From: Nephromyces sp. MM_2019
Lineage: Eukaryota; Apicomplexa; Aconoidasida; Nephromycida
Direction of reading: 5' to 3'
Length of the DNA stretch: 64,000 bases
Assembly (NCBI GenBank): GCA_015657535.1
Contig: JADHZB010001458.1
Span: 1-64,000 of the forward strand
Part shown: positions 24,481 through 36,387 of the stretch, piece after piece
How the letters are laid out: every line of letters begins with the position of its first letter
Numbering within the stretch: position 1 is the stretch's first letter
Notes under the pieces: generated by a model
Databases searched by the model: none
What the model saw: only the letters and a program-made list of their open reading frames with translations
Told to the model about the DNA's origin: nothing
Made by a program: the position numbers and the translations under genes

Positions 24481-26792
24481 GGTCTCTTTTAAGAAAAATG
24501 CCATACTAACACAGTTTTCCCCAAATACTGGAAGGTCTACGGATCCACATGAAGACCAAGTTCAGCATAAAAAAAGCTAGGCAGAGGTGTAAGTCCCGCA
24601 GGGGGTAAAAACGCAAAATTGCAGGGATCTCTCGGTATAGTTTGTAATATTGAGAAGTAATAGGCACCGAGACTTATATTTTTTGCTCAAATTTAGGTTA
24701 TTTAATGGTGTAAAAAGCAGGGCAATATGGTAGCCAACAGACTGCAGTACCCGAGTTCATTGATAATATTTAGAGTACACAGCTTGCTGAGCATGTAGTG
24801 TAGCACTCAAGTGTTCAATTTTCCGGCTGGCATGTCAGGTGCTACTTCCGTTTACGGTATGCCGTACAGTAACAGTATGGAAACGCTCGTAGGCATGCTC
24901 TGATGCAGTTCTCTTCGATACAGACAACTAGATGTGAGTAGCAGCAGTAGTCACAGTTTTCAATATTCATATAAGAACTGCAAAGAATGAAGGTGGCGTA
25001 CTCGCATCACCCAAGGTTGCTACGATTGCTGCCATATCTTGGGTTAATAATTTTCGGAATAGCCTTTTGGATGAGGTACTGTAGGCATACAGGAGTTTTC
25101 TGTACCTCTAGCACGTCTGAACGTGCTGTAGCAGTAGATGCAAGTGAGCGCCAATACAGGAGAAATTGAGAAAGATAACGGTACTTTCCACCTGCCTCTA
25201 TCGTTGAAAGGATTTCTTCTTGCAGCTCACCTGGAGCAGTAAGCTTGGCTTATGAGTATGCAGTATGCTCAATAAAAAAAAGAAATTTTATAACAATCTT
25301 GGATGACTCCAAAACTAAGGACCGCATTCAAGTGGTAGCAGCGCGCATAGGCAACCGAAAGGTCTATAATCCCAATTTTTACGGTTTTTGTTAGTGATCT
25401 TGAAGCAGTCCGCATACTCAGTAAAAATGCTTGTAACGCGCTACCGTAGATTCATTTAAAATATCTACATTGAAGTACCGGTATATATCATGTTTGAAAT
25501 ATATAGTTGTTCATAAGTGGTTCACCACGTTATCGTCGTTTCAACAAAATAAAAAAAACTTCGCATCGGGTGCCTTGTTTAAAGAGCGCGGGTCACAAAC
25601 AAGAGGAAAATGTAACACAACATACTGTCAATTAATGAGCATGGATTGTTAGAATTCGTGCTCATTAATTGATCGGAAAGCAGGAGGCGGCAGATAAAGT
25701 GTTCAGCTAACCATAACTAGATGAAACTTAGCAAAGCAAGGAGTCTTGCAGTTATACCGTAGTGAAGAATCCTTCTAGCTATGATATGTGACGGTTGCTT
25801 CTATGCCGGCAAATTGTGGAGAAAACAGCGAAGCTACCGCCCGACAGGGTAAAGAAGGGGTGGAAATATAAATAAGGAAATCAGTTGGTTAGCAAATAAA
25901 TCAATAATTTACGTCCTTGCAGTATCATAAAAATAGTGGCGAAAGCATCGTAAGTACTGAAATGACCAATAATGAAGAAAATGTGTCTAGGGAAAAACAT
26001 AAAATTAGGAAGAACTATAATTTCAAAAGGGTTTCGTCTTTAATTCTCTGAAAAGCATGAAAATACCTAGAAAGCAAGTCGCTATAAACGAAATAGCAAC
26101 AAGGGAAGAAAAGCTGCTGAAACCACTCTAAGTCTTTGTTATATCTCCACAGAGCCTCGAATGGACGAACACAAGAGTCATTCAATTTCTATAGGAATAA
26201 TGGCTTCACAAAGTAGCTTAAAAAAGGTGGGTTTTCAAAAAATAGTTTAACCTGCTAAACTAATAAAGGCGAAATCGTAGTTCGTTATGCAAGTTTTTTA
26301 AAATATGTTGCATTCAATTATTAATTTTCTACCTCGAATCAGGTGGAGTCGTGCAAAAAAACAACGAAAATATCACCTAGGGAAAGCCTAAATAGAGTCA
26401 TTAGCGCAATATGCAAGATGAAAAGCCACAGAAAAATTGCATCCCATAACCGACAATTGCATTTCAAAATAAAAATGAGCTAAGCAGTACAAGCATCCTC
26501 TTATGAAGAAACATTTTTTAACGAAAAAAGCGGAAGAAAAAAGAAAGCAAATGTATACACAAGAGAAGAAAATGTTTTACAGAGCAACTTACGATTCTAA
26601 CACCTGGGCATGCTTATATAATAAAATCTTAAAAAAAAGGTTAGAGCAGCAAGATAATTTACCCTAACCTGTCCTAACTATGTGCGTAATGAGTAAATGG
26701 AAGCTCTAGATTCTATTATAATCATCCAGGTACTGCATAGACTACCGACTCCACAAGGGAAAATAAATTTCTCAGCTATCAAGACGAAGCTT

Positions 26793-28430
26793 TCATTTAA
26801 ACTCAAGGCTATTCAAAATGCTCTGTGCCTTCATTCTGAACACCCCATCATCTTGAATCTTCAGCAGTTCCTCTACCTTCCCTGGAACAATCGGAGAGAT
26901 ATACCCAACAATTACTTCCAGCCGTCTATTTAATGCCTCCAAATTAAGAACCTTTTTCTTGAGGATCTCATTTGTCTGAGTAACGAACAAAAGCTGCTCC
27001 CGAAGTATCTCTACCGATCCATCATCACAGCAAATTTGCCCTTCACTTTCGTTGTTCTTATAAGGGGAGTTGCTGCATATATTCAGTACTTCGCTTTCAG
27101 TGTGCTGGTATTTTTCATTAGGTATCTCTGAGATTTCTTTTCCATGAGCTCTCCATGGTGAAGAAAAAAAATGTATCAATGATTCATCATCATTCTTTGT
27201 GGATGAAAGGGGTAGCGTAACTCGGGGACCCTCCTCGTTTCGGTCTTGTATCTGAGATGGTGAGTGTGGGTGCGTTTCAGCATCTACAAATAGTGGAGGC
27301 TGAAGTGGCTGAGTCTGTGGAAGACATGCAGTCACGCTGCCTTTGGGTGTTTCGCCAAGTTGCAAGGGCGTAGCGAAAACTGAGGGCTCCTTTAAATCGT
27401 AGAAAAGTCTTTCATTAGCTTCTATAGCAGAAACCGAACTTTCTGCTTCCACGCGTCTAGGAGTACTAGCGAAAGCGGAATCAGCTTGATGTTTGGTATG
27501 CAATTTGTTCCCTTGTTTACTATATTCAGGATCATTTTTGGGCGTATCAGCTATTGGCAAACCTTTATCCGCAACATTGCAGGTTGTACGTGGAAGCAGC
27601 ACTTGGAGTCTCTTGAGTTTTTCCAGGTACTGCCATCTGTCTATCGCTGGAAGGCAATTCACCGAGAGTAGGGCACTCTCTGATAAAGATCTCTTCAATA
27701 ACATTGAAGGAGGCCCTGAGGGGGTCGTAGCCATCCCATGAATATTACTGACATCTTCTAGTGCTGAGTTTTTGAGACCATTACCATAGGAACTTAAAGC
27801 CTCATTGGGAAGCCACGAAATCTGATTGATAAAGCTTGAGTGCCTGTAGCCTGGACTATATACATCTTGATAAACAGGGAGCTCCTTAACTTGATCATCA
27901 CGAGAATACAGCCTGCCACCACTACCGGAGCTATACGGAAACGGGGCGGGCGGGGCATTGAAAGTTTTCACGCGTGTTTGAGATCCTCGTCCTGTTTCTG
28001 AAGTCTTATCTTTGCAGGGATACATTACCGGATCGACGCTCTCGTATGGTGGATGCACGGAGCCATCCCTGCTAGTATTTAGAGCTAAGCTTGTTACCGC
28101 TCGTTTCTCACGAAGACTCGGATATTTCAAGGAATTGAAAATACTGCCATCTATTTGAAAATCGTCAGGAAGAAGCCGAAGCTTGCGTCTGATAATAAAA
28201 CGATTCAGCAGTTGAGGTCCCTCGGAAAGACCACTCAGCTGCAAGGCCTTATGATCCACAGCAGTGGATCGTGGAATATCAGTTTGCACTGATTTTACAC
28301 CTTTAACTTCCAGCGAGTGAAGCAGCTCAAGGATTCGCGTGTGAAAAGACTGTATCCCAGCCGGGTACACCGAGGAGTCCAGTGTGTTTTTGTCAGTAGA
28401 AACCATAACGGCACCAAGAAAGGAGTTCAT
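26793..28430 (-). CDS. Intronless 545-aa hypothetical protein with C-terminal coiled coil
   Basis: A single frame runs from ATG (28430-28428) to TGA (26795-26793). An in-frame TAA lies about 15 bases upstream of the ATG with no AG between, so the ATG is a true start and not an exon continuation. The N-terminus (MNSFLGAVMVSTDKN, then FHTRILELLHSLEVKG) has a short helix. The centre is long, hydrophilic and rich in Ser, Pro and Asp, as in disordered proteins (for example NAPPAPFPYSSGSGG). The last 80 residues contain a predicted coiled coil, VEILREQLLFVTQTNEILKK then VLNLEALNRRLEVIV, and end in a helix, MKAQSILNSLEF. No signal peptide or membrane segment is present. I do not recognise it. The coiled coil and disorder would suit a scaffold or cytoskeletal protein, which is inference. 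It is notable as intronless among intron-rich genes. Confidence 0.75.
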   Translation of the reverse strand: MNSFLGAVMVSTDKNTLDSSVYPAGIQSFHTRILELLHSLEVKGVKSVQTDIPRSTAVDHKALQLSGLSEGPQLLNRFIIRRKLRLLPDDFQIDGSIFNSLKYPSLREKRAVTSLALNTSRDGSVHPPYESVDPVMYPCKDKTSETGRGSQTRVKTFNAPPAPFPYSSGSGGRLYSRDDQVKELPVYQDVYSPGYRHSSFINQISWLPNEALSSYGNGLKNSALEDVSNIHGMATTPSGPPSMLLKRSLSESALLSVNCLPAIDRWQYLEKLKRLQVLLPRTTCNVADKGLPIADTPKNDPEYSKQGNKLHTKHQADSAFASTPRRVEAESSVSAIEANERLFYDLKEPSVFATPLQLGETPKGSVTACLPQTQPLQPPLFVDAETHPHSPSQIQDRNEEGPRVTLPLSSTKNDDESLIHFFSSPWRAHGKEISEIPNEKYQHTESEVLNICSNSPYKNNESEGQICCDDGSVEILREQLLFVTQTNEILKKKVLNLEALNRRLEVIVGYISPIVPGKVEELLKIQDDGVFRMKAQSILNSLEFK

Positions 28431-28715
28431 AGATGCGAAGAAAAATTAGAAAAGCAACGTAGCACTGGAGCGTATAGTCGTTCTCTTTTCTTTATCACGG
28501 GAGTTATTAATTTATGGCACGCCAGCTTACCACAATGGGACATGCTGCCCTTGATGATGCTGTGAAGACCGCGTCATAATAGTCTAGTGATGTAACTAAG
28601 CTTAGTTTAAACCAACTTAAATCCTTTGCGAAGTTGATGGTAGGATGAAAACTCACTCGTTCGTTGTTTCAAAATTTCGCATTTTTACTGGTATTAAAGA
28701 AAACTGACTACGGGG

Positions 28716-29956
28716 TCATAAAAAACTCAGTGACTTCTCGGTAACGGGGTAAGCTTGGTTACCTTCTCTGACTTTGGACTCTATGCGAATCAAAAGCTGA
28801 CACAGTGCGGAAATCGGAGGAATATCAATTTGGTTAGTTGCGTATGCAACGCCAGAGCAAGCCCCGCAGCTAGAAGCAAGCGCATCGCTAATAAGTAACA
28901 AATACCTCTCTAATGAACTTCCTCATTCGGACATGTGTCTCAAAATCGCCTTAACGGCTTGCTAAAAACAACCCCCTTCAACCTTTGAAAGTTGTACACA
29001 CTTCTGGAGCAGGTTCAATCACTTGCTGCTGGACTTGTCGAGCTTCCTCATCGGCACCCTCCATTTTAAGAAGGCGGTGTAACTTCAGGATGGAAGTCAG
29101 AATGCTTTTTGTTGCGCACTACTGCGTGTCATTCATATGGCATTGCAATGTTTCGTGGAGTATGGTACGTTTTTCGAGAATATGCACAACCGGGAACCAC
29201 ATATAAATTTATGCATGAAGTTAATGCGAGGCAAGTAGCCCAATAAAGCTAGCAAAACTTCATAGATACCATGGTGTTCCCGGTTAGACGAGAGATCCGC
29301 CAGGAGCACAAAAACACTAGTGTGCCTCCTTCCTCACACATAATGGCCATGGAATCTCCGCGAGTCTTTCTTGAAACCTCACTGCGCTACGCAGAGAAAG
29401 TTGCAATCACCTTAGAGGAGGATCTCCGCGAAGACTCCCGGGTTACTTCTGATGCATAATTTCGGAGAAACCCATACCGCCTTAAGTTTACTACCTAGTG
29501 AATCACCATTCGTAGATGATCATGCAAAACGCTTTCGATAAGTTCCCAGCTTCACCATGAAAACAGGGGTACCCCGACTTGGAGACCTAATCAAACCTTT
29601 TATTATTCGACATCAATATTTCAAGATCCAATATCTTGTGAAATATGCTTTACTGAAACTCTTTTTTGGAGGTAATAACTCAATTAAAAAGGGGTATAAA
29701 AATTCGCTGCACCACAATTTTCAAAGGAGTGTTGACTGCTGAGACCTTCCCTAAATGGTTGCCTTTGCCATCTGCAATCCCAAAAACTCCGGCAAAAACG
29801 CAAAATTACATTACCAAGCCATAAACACCAAACCAGTGGGTCATATAGCGTATCAGTGTGCGCGCATACTGTTTCATAGAGGAAAATATATCAGGTGCAA
29901 GGATGGCCACATCTGCTCCTGATTTTAAACACCTCCAGCACTGCCTAAGGCCGTTG
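28716..29956 (-). CDS. Partly resolved multi-exon gene, helical protein, 5' incomplete
   Basis: Four minus-strand exons join in phase: about 29956 (or 29944)-29815, 29386-29270 (exactly 39 codons, CGTAG acceptor and ATG|GTATCT donor), 29118-28983 and 28909-28716 with TGA at 28716. The third ends in phase 1 and the fourth supplies the missing two bases, giving TTFK-ERYLLLISDALASS. The encoded text looks like a soluble helical protein: GADVAILAPDIFSSMKQYAR, MAIMCEEGGTLVFLCSW, SILTSILKLHRLLKMEGADE and IPPISALCQLLIRIESKV. Helical-repeat character is possible. The true start and any further 5' exons were not found. A splice from 28763 (AAG|GTAACC) instead of reading to 28716 is an alternative. The plus-strand ATG frame 29271-29459 is antisense to exon 2 and is probably a shadow. 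Confidence 0.45.
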
Positions 29957-31533
29957 CTACCAGCCGTGAGTAATCATAGTCATACTCCCGGAAATACGCT
30001 AATTTGTTGCATCACACATGAAATTCAAACTCTTGCGTCAACGACCCTATAAACGTGCGGTTTCGTACACCTAAACACTCAAATCTCCTATTCCTTTTCT
30101 ATTTTTAGCGCCCAGCTTAGTTGCTATCTTGCGCATATCGCGATCCATGAACAAAGCGTGATAATGCGCCAGCGATATCTTTTCGGTGTTTTTAAGTATC
30201 GCAGAGACCAAACAATCTCATCAAGCTTCAATGATGAGTAGTTTTTTCCGTTCATACTACTAAGCCTCTCAAAATCCTCTTTTACACCTCCATGTGCATT
30301 CAAATTCCTTTAAGGAAAGGATAAGAATTTGCAAGTGCCACCTCACAACACACCCCATCAATTAAATATCACATTGTCCATGAAAAAAACAAGAGCAACT
30401 CTGATAGGCTCCCCGTAAATGCGGTACAGCACCAAATCCAAGTCATCCGATATTATTTGTGTATTATTTTTTGATTTTTTCATACATAACGCATATGAAG
30501 CATATATCATCTTTGCCCTTTTTTGTCGTGAGCATAGTATATGAAGCACGCAAACATGCAAACCTTGCATTTCACCAAAAACAATAACTTGAAGCATTTC
30601 TAACACCTTTCAACAAGCTCTTAATATTTCCTAGTCACATTTTTAATACAATGGCTTTCTCAAAGCTATTACTGCGATATAATGCATGCTCCACAATTCT
30701 CGACACTATATATAAGCTCCCACATATTAAACGACATAGCAAACACAGCAAATCCCGCTCCATCAAAGACTTCCTCTAATTTTTTCCGCAAAAATGTTCT
30801 TGTCCAGAAAAAATTCGTTGAATATTCCTTAACTAATACCAAAACAAACAAGTGAATTCAAGTAAATTCATTCGCTTTGCAAAATAAGCAACTTTTTAAT
30901 AACAGGTGGCACAATACGATACAAAACTTAGAGAAAAAGTGGAACCTTCACACATCAAGGAAAATGGGCTCAGAAATCGTATCAAAGCAAAAAAAAGTTA
31001 AGAATCTGTTAGCGTAAGACTCCATGCTTAATGCATTCTAATAGCAACAGCTTCCCAGCTGCCATACTAAAGGAGCGCACCAGAGCGAAAACAGACAAAT
31101 ATATGCAAAATCTCACAAAATATGCAGATAAGCAGGAGTTTCGCACACATATAAGCACAAAAACTAAAATTGGCAACAAAAACGAATCCATCCAGGCTTT
31201 AAATAGAATGATTCAAAGAGAGGTTTCTAATTGGAATTAACTATATCCAGGAAATGATTTTGCCAGGCGAATGAAACATAATTTCGGAATCTTCTGGATA
31301 CGCCAACTACGGGGTATGGCGCTACGAGAGTGTCACCATAGGCATCCTTCCGTCAAAATAAGCCAATTTACGGGGAAAGCTTGCGCTCTATTCATTAGTT
31401 TGTGATTTCCTACTAACATGACCTTATTCTTTTCTTCTCTACTTTTTTCTCATTCCCTATGGGCTTACGAAGCACTTTTCTCAATTATTATCCTTGCATT
31501 GCTTCAATATAGCCTAAGTTGAGGCAGCAGTAA
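29957..31533. other. Region between partial gene and Cpn10, unresolved
   Basis: May hold 5' exons of the minus gene on its left. Two minus frames have protein-like content: 30851-30669 (containing STNFFWTRTFLRKKLEEVFD) and 30606-30358 (containing ISDDLDLVLYRIYGEPIRV). Neither could be tied to splice partners, so they are not called as genes. Confidence 0.35.
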
Positions 31534-34234
31534 TTAATCCCCATGGTAAATACCAATTAAATCTTCGTCCCTAAAAATATGAAACTCTTCACTATCTGCC
31601 TTAATAGACATTCCACCATACTCTGGCACAATAACAGTGTTTCCAGGCTTAACTGCACATGGCACAAACGACCCATCATTATTTCGGCGACCAGGACCAA
31701 CGGCCAAAACCTGCAATAACATAAGCAAATTAAAGAAACTACAAAACATACACAATTAGCTTTAGAAACGTTACTTGTATTAATATCTCTATCCATAATC
31801 CAAGTTACTTTTTTCCAACCGAATTAACATACCAAAAATAATATGAAAGATGCATTGAGGCGGTATGAAAGCAAACTATCAGTGGTTCACGTATATGCAA
31901 AAGTTGCTATATTTTTAGCTGCACAAAAAATTTCGCATAAAACGCCTCTCAGAGTAAGAAGAACGAGAAAACAAACTTATAATCACAGTGTCCTGGCTTA
32001 TACTAAAGTGCAAGTATTAGCCAAAATAAAATACGAAAGTACTGTACAAGAAAAATGCAAGCAAGGGATTTAAACAAAAAGCCAAAAAATTGATGATGCA
32101 TGAGTAGCAGAGACACTAAATTCACCGATCAAAATATTGTAGACAAGCCACAGCTTGATATATTCAAAGTCCAGCTTTCTATATACGAATAAAGCATGGG
32201 CGCATGCAAAAAGATAAACTGGCGAAAACAAGGCGTATTAAATTCGCATAAAAAGCTACAAAGCACATACCACAGCCTTGTTCAACGAGTTCTTCGCAGT
32301 ATCAGGGAGAATGAGTCCACACTTGGTTTTCACAGCCTGAGGAATAGCCACCTTCTGAACCAGGACTCGGTCAAACAGAGGGGCAAACTTGCTAGCTAAT
32401 GAACTCTGCAAATAAAATATAAACGGAGATTAAAGCTTTTCGTTTTAAATATTCACGAGTGTAGAACTCTCATAACCTTCAATAAGAGTGTAATTTAAAA
32501 GAGAAAAAAGACCCCAAAAAGACCTAGCAACCAAAATAAACAAAAGAATATAGAATTCTGACCTTTTGGCAAGGGTATTCATTAAGTGCAATTCCCATAA
32601 AATTAACACCAAACAAAAATAACATTATTACAAATAAAAGATGAACTCAAGGGGTTTGAAAAGAGAGATTCAGCCCGAGTGGCTGATATTTTCCAGCCTG
32701 CTAGATGCTCATAGAAAAGTAGCAAATAAAAGAACTCTGGAACTCTAAACTTAGTAGTTCTATCCAATAAATTATTTTTGGGAATTTTTAGATAATTCTA
32801 TTGCCATATTCAATGCAAAATCTTCTAACACATTTTTTTCATAAATATCATCACATACCATATATTAATCTTTATATTTTCCAAGAAAAAAAAGAACATT
32901 TTGCAACAAAAAATAAATCTATTACACATATGATACGGCTAATCAGTAGTAAAAGCAGCCAAGGAAATAAGAAAGCAGAGCAATGCACACGCAAACCCCA
33001 GCTGATAAAAGATGGGAAATAAACTCTAAAGATTAAAACGCATCCTCTACCAGGCCAGAAATTCATGAAATTCGAAACAACAGCCTTAATACCATTCTTG
33101 CAAATCTTCAAAACACAAGGCCAATGAGACCGCGTATAAAATACTCTCATACACGAAGTTACTGATAAAATAAGTTTTCTTTTTTCCTTAAAAAAAATTC
33201 AACACACCCCTACAAATGAATGGCATCATCCTACAAAAACTCAAGAATAAAAGCGGCATGCTAAAAAATGCTGCTTTCAGCACATGCACATGAGGAAGCC
33301 GTTTGTAGATACAAGGCAGACAATACGCACTAAGCTTGGAGGCAATTTTGTCATCAACACAACATACAAAACACTCCAAAAAAAAATATTCCCCTTCCTC
33401 ATACAATCGTGTCAAATAAAAGATTATGAGCGGAAGAAGTTGTGATCATCCTAAAAGAAAAGATAATATATGGCGTGGATTCAAAAAATACATTCCTACA
33501 TCTCTAAATATAAAACTTATAAATATAATAATAGGCAATGAGCTCGACCTATCGCTTAAGCTTTCGAGTTAATATACCCTCTAGCAACGGCCGCATGAGC
33601 TGCTATTATCACAAGTTGCTTGTAGGAAAGCAGCGCAAACGATTTTATATACAGATCATGGAGCCGATATAAAGCATATACTACCCATGAGCATCCCTGC
33701 GTAAGCTGCAGAAGAAAATATTCCTCGAATATATACATACTCCAAAAAAGCAGCTCCAATAGCCACCCCCAAAGCATTTCATATCACCCCGAAAGCATAT
33801 ACAATGCTTATCCAAAAGAATTTACAATCACCCAGAAAGCATTTCCTATCCCATGCTGACATCTTATTTCATGCGGCCCCAAACAAGTAGTGGAGTCAAA
33901 TGCATAGACAAAACACGCATTGCAACAATATGCCCACAAACAAGCGGCAACGCTCAATTATACCCATATTCTATGCGCACTCAGGCAAGTCTCTTAATGT
34001 ATTCAAATTCCTTCAAAAAAATACTGGAAATGCACACACAAACACGATTACTCAAACAAGCTCACAAATCATCAAGTAGGATTTTCATGTGCACAAAGCC
34101 ACAGCACAACGCCACAGCTTTGTCCTCCACTTACAAACAATTCGTCTATTCTCGTAAGCAGCAAACTCCCCACCCCTATGCAAGCACTCCACGGTACTCT
34201 ATCAGGTACTGAAATGACCCAAACTACTCACCAT
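31534..34234 (-). CDS. HSPE1: 10-kDa chaperonin (Cpn10/GroES, HSPE1)
   Basis: Cpn10 caps the Cpn60 ring and drives ATP-dependent folding, normally in mitochondria or plastids. Two exons are certain: 32405-32271 (45 codons) and 31710-31534 (58 codons plus TAA), both phase 0. They encode FAPLFDRVLVQKV, the mobile-loop region AIPQAVKTKCGLILPDTA, VLAVGPGRRNNDG, VKPGNTVIVPEYGG and the end IFRDEDLIGIYHGD. This is the full family layout. The exon begins SSLASKF without a Met. The best start is a one-codon coding exon, AAG-ATG|GTGAGT, with ATG at 34234-34232. That gives 104 aa, a normal Cpn10 length without an obvious cleaved presequence, and an intron of 1,826 bases. The start exon is inferred; a 5' exon encoding a targeting peptide could exist instead. 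The intron between the two certain exons is 560 bases. Confidence 0.88.
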
Positions 34235-34458
34235 CTTCTAAAATAAGAGAAAAAACAAGGGTTAAGGGGAGCAAGAAAGCAGAAAAGAGGTCTTTGACAA
34301 GCCTGACTGATTAACTTCAAAAGTAGTGAATTAATCATGAAGTAGCGCCGCTGCTAGATCACGGCTGAAGCGGTTCACCTCCAATGTGGAAGCACGATAA
34401 AACGATGAGAACGAGCCCTCCCCACTAGTGGTTTCCAATTACAGAAGGAGCTTGGCGG

Positions 34459-34680
34459 GATAAATTGGGGTAGCATATGTAACTGAGTCTTGTGCTCATT
34501 GGTAGCACACAACACACACACATAAGTACTACTTATCATTATGCGCTGAGATTCCTTGACCACGCAAGGCCTGATAAATTGGGGTAGCGTATGTAACTGA
34601 GTCTTGTGCTCATTGGTAGCACACAACACACACAAACACACAAGTAATGCTTATCATCATCATTATGCGTTGAGATTTCT
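34459..34680. repeat. 114-base direct tandem duplication
   Basis: Unit 1 starts at 34459 and unit 2 at 34573, both with GATAAATTGGGGTAGC. They run nearly identically through GAGTCTTGTGCTCATTGG, a CA-rich stretch, a TTATCAT(CAT) block and ATGCG(C/T)TGAGATT. The copies differ by a few substitutions and by the length of the CA and CAT runs. Confidence 0.85.
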
Positions 34681-35297
34681 CAGGTAAGCTTTAAATCAAA
34701 GCTCCTTGAGAATGAAATACAACGAAATCGGCTGAAAGCAACTAGAAAATGTGTGGACTGCTTTTCTCTCAGCTTTGGCAGAACATAGCATATAAAAAGC
34801 TACAAGAGAACTACTCCTTTATTAAGGGTCAATCCTAGCTTAAAGAGAGAACAGCATATATGAGATCTATATAGAAAGTAGTCATGGAAAATTTCTAGTA
34901 AAAAGAGGGTAATTTATACCGCATGCTGCTAATAATCTTGTTTTCTACTGCCAAATATTTCTACGTGATGCAAGAGTAGTTTGAAGTAACAATTAAGCAT
35001 CCCTAATATATGTTCTGCTAGAAGAAGCTTTGCACACACAAACAAAAAATAAATTAGAAGCAGAAAATTCTTTTTTATACTTTTTAACTGCAAGTTTAGA
35101 TGTTTTTCCAAAAAAGAGCACACACGTAAGCGTTATTTACACACAAGCACACGCACACTCACGGGCACACAAGCATGCACAGACATGTAAAACCTATTGA
35201 CGTCATTTAACCTTGCATTCCCAAAATCCTTTGCAATTCAAATAGATTAAATACTTCGGTGACATTTCGCAGATTAGCTAGATAATGATTTTCTTAC

Positions 35298-35401
35298 TTG
35301 TGTGTGAATGTATAGTTATAAACGAGTAGCCACAGTTTTTTTTTATCGTGCTTGTTTTCCCTTGCTGCTATAATAGGCGTTACTCGCATAGTACCATCAT
35401 C
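35298..35401 (-). CDS. Orphan exon-like segment, gene unknown
   Basis: A 104-base open segment is bounded by a strong acceptor (TTCTTCCGCCTTCCAG) and a strong donor (AA|GTAAGA) on minus. In the open frame it reads DDGTMRVTPIIAAREN then KHDKKKLWLLVYNY and exits in phase 2. I could not find partner exons or a family. It may be a real exon of a small gene upstream of Cpn10, or chance. Confidence 0.3.
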
Positions 35402-35608
35402 CTGGAAGGCGGAAGAAATGTTGTCTATAAAATTTTGATTTTTGCAAGATTTTGACGATAAAATTGAATGTGAAAGTTGGAAACAAATCTCAAAATCCAA
35501 AGAAAATAAACGAAGAAAGAAAAGATTAAAATCGCCGCTAGAATCTTTGAGCTCAATTGTTTTGGGAATTACATTATTTCTTCTCCTTTTTTTTTGGGAA
35601 TTATATTG

Positions 35609-35800
35609 CTATTCTTGATTTTCTCTCGTGTCATCGCCCCTCATATTTTTTTTCAACAGAAATTCCCTCTTCTTCTTTTCTATAAGCTCACATTTGAAGC
35701 TAATGCGTTCATTTCCTTTCTTTAGGTACTCCTCATGACTATACGCATTTCGAATTTCATTGCGTAATACGCCTACTCTATGCCTTTTATGAAGAAGCAT
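35609..35800 (-). CDS. Small ORF, 63 aa, hypothetical
   Basis: An ATG-to-TAG frame with a very basic, helical product (MLLHKRHRVGVLRNEIRNAY then EEYLKKGNERISFK, then a Lys/Arg-rich end). The length is within what chance gives in AT-rich DNA. The only support is its ATG start and non-random look. It has no recognised family. Confidence 0.25.
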   Translation of the reverse strand: MLLHKRHRVGVLRNEIRNAYSHEEYLKKGNERISFKCELIEKKKREFLLKKNMRGDDTRENQE

Positions 35801-35924
35801 ATACTTAAATCACCTTCCTCTTCCCAAACACTACCCTCGCGAGCATTAGACTACTCTTGCTGTCTTCAATAAAGCTTGTTTGCATTAATATACGGTAAAC
35901 CGTGGTGTATATTGTATGTCTTCC

Positions 35925-36030
35925 ACCACTTCCTCCTTTTTTTGTTTCTCTTCCTCTTTCTCTTCTTCTTTCTCTTTCAGTTTTTTTCTTTCGCTTTCTC
36001 TTCCTCTTTCCTTTCCTCCCCCTCCTGACC
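35925..36030. repeat. Pyrimidine-rich tract (TTCCTC/TCTTTC)
   Basis: About 105 bases almost wholly C and T on plus, roughly 350 bases upstream of the DPH5 start. It makes long artificial Arg/Lys/Glu-rich and Ser/Leu-rich frames on the two strands. Confidence 0.8.
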
Positions 36031-36387
36031 ACTACAAAACCTGCACCCAAAAGCCCCCTTTATGTCGGCGAACACCATCAATGCTCCATTCCTAATAAAA
36101 ACATCAAAAGGTTAAAAACTGATCAATTTTGAAGATTTTCACTTTATTTCAAAAAATCCCTCTTCCTCTTTTTTTTGGGAAGTGCCATCCGGAACCTAAA
36201 GCTTCATAAAATTCATCACTACATGGATGTTTTTATGAAACAGGAAAAAATAATCAAACTAGCAGACCCAATAAACTTTAATTATTTCTTGTTTTCCTAC
36301 ATCATTTGTTTAATATTGTGTTTCCGCATGTAATTATTGGAACACACTCCTCTTTGCTTCATCAACGGATATATATTGCTAAAGAGG

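Larger units (their letters stand above)
23260..26792. other. Intergenic region, 3.5 kb, with repeats and a palindrome
   Basis: Lies between the start of the ARM-like gene and the stop of the 545-aa gene, both on minus. No coding exon is supported. It contains 21-base tandem repeats, a GC-richer block with a palindrome, and a 20-base tandem repeat, each listed separately. The rest is unremarkable. Confidence 0.5.
34235..36387. other. Divergent intergenic region, Cpn10 to DPH5
   Basis: About 2.15 kb separates the presumed starts of Cpn10 (minus) and DPH5 (plus), so it should hold both promoters. It includes a 114-base tandem duplication (34459-34680), one orphan minus-strand exon-like segment (35401-35298), a 63-codon minus ORF (35800-35609) and a long pyrimidine tract (35925-36030). 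Confidence 0.5.

Noticed and set aside
29271..29459. 62-codon plus frame with a good ATG context
   Set aside because: Lies antisense to a 39-codon minus exon with matched splice sites; more likely its shadow.
35805..36050. Arg/Lys-rich minus frame and Ser/Leu-rich plus frame
   Set aside because: Both come from the pyrimidine tract upstream of DPH5.
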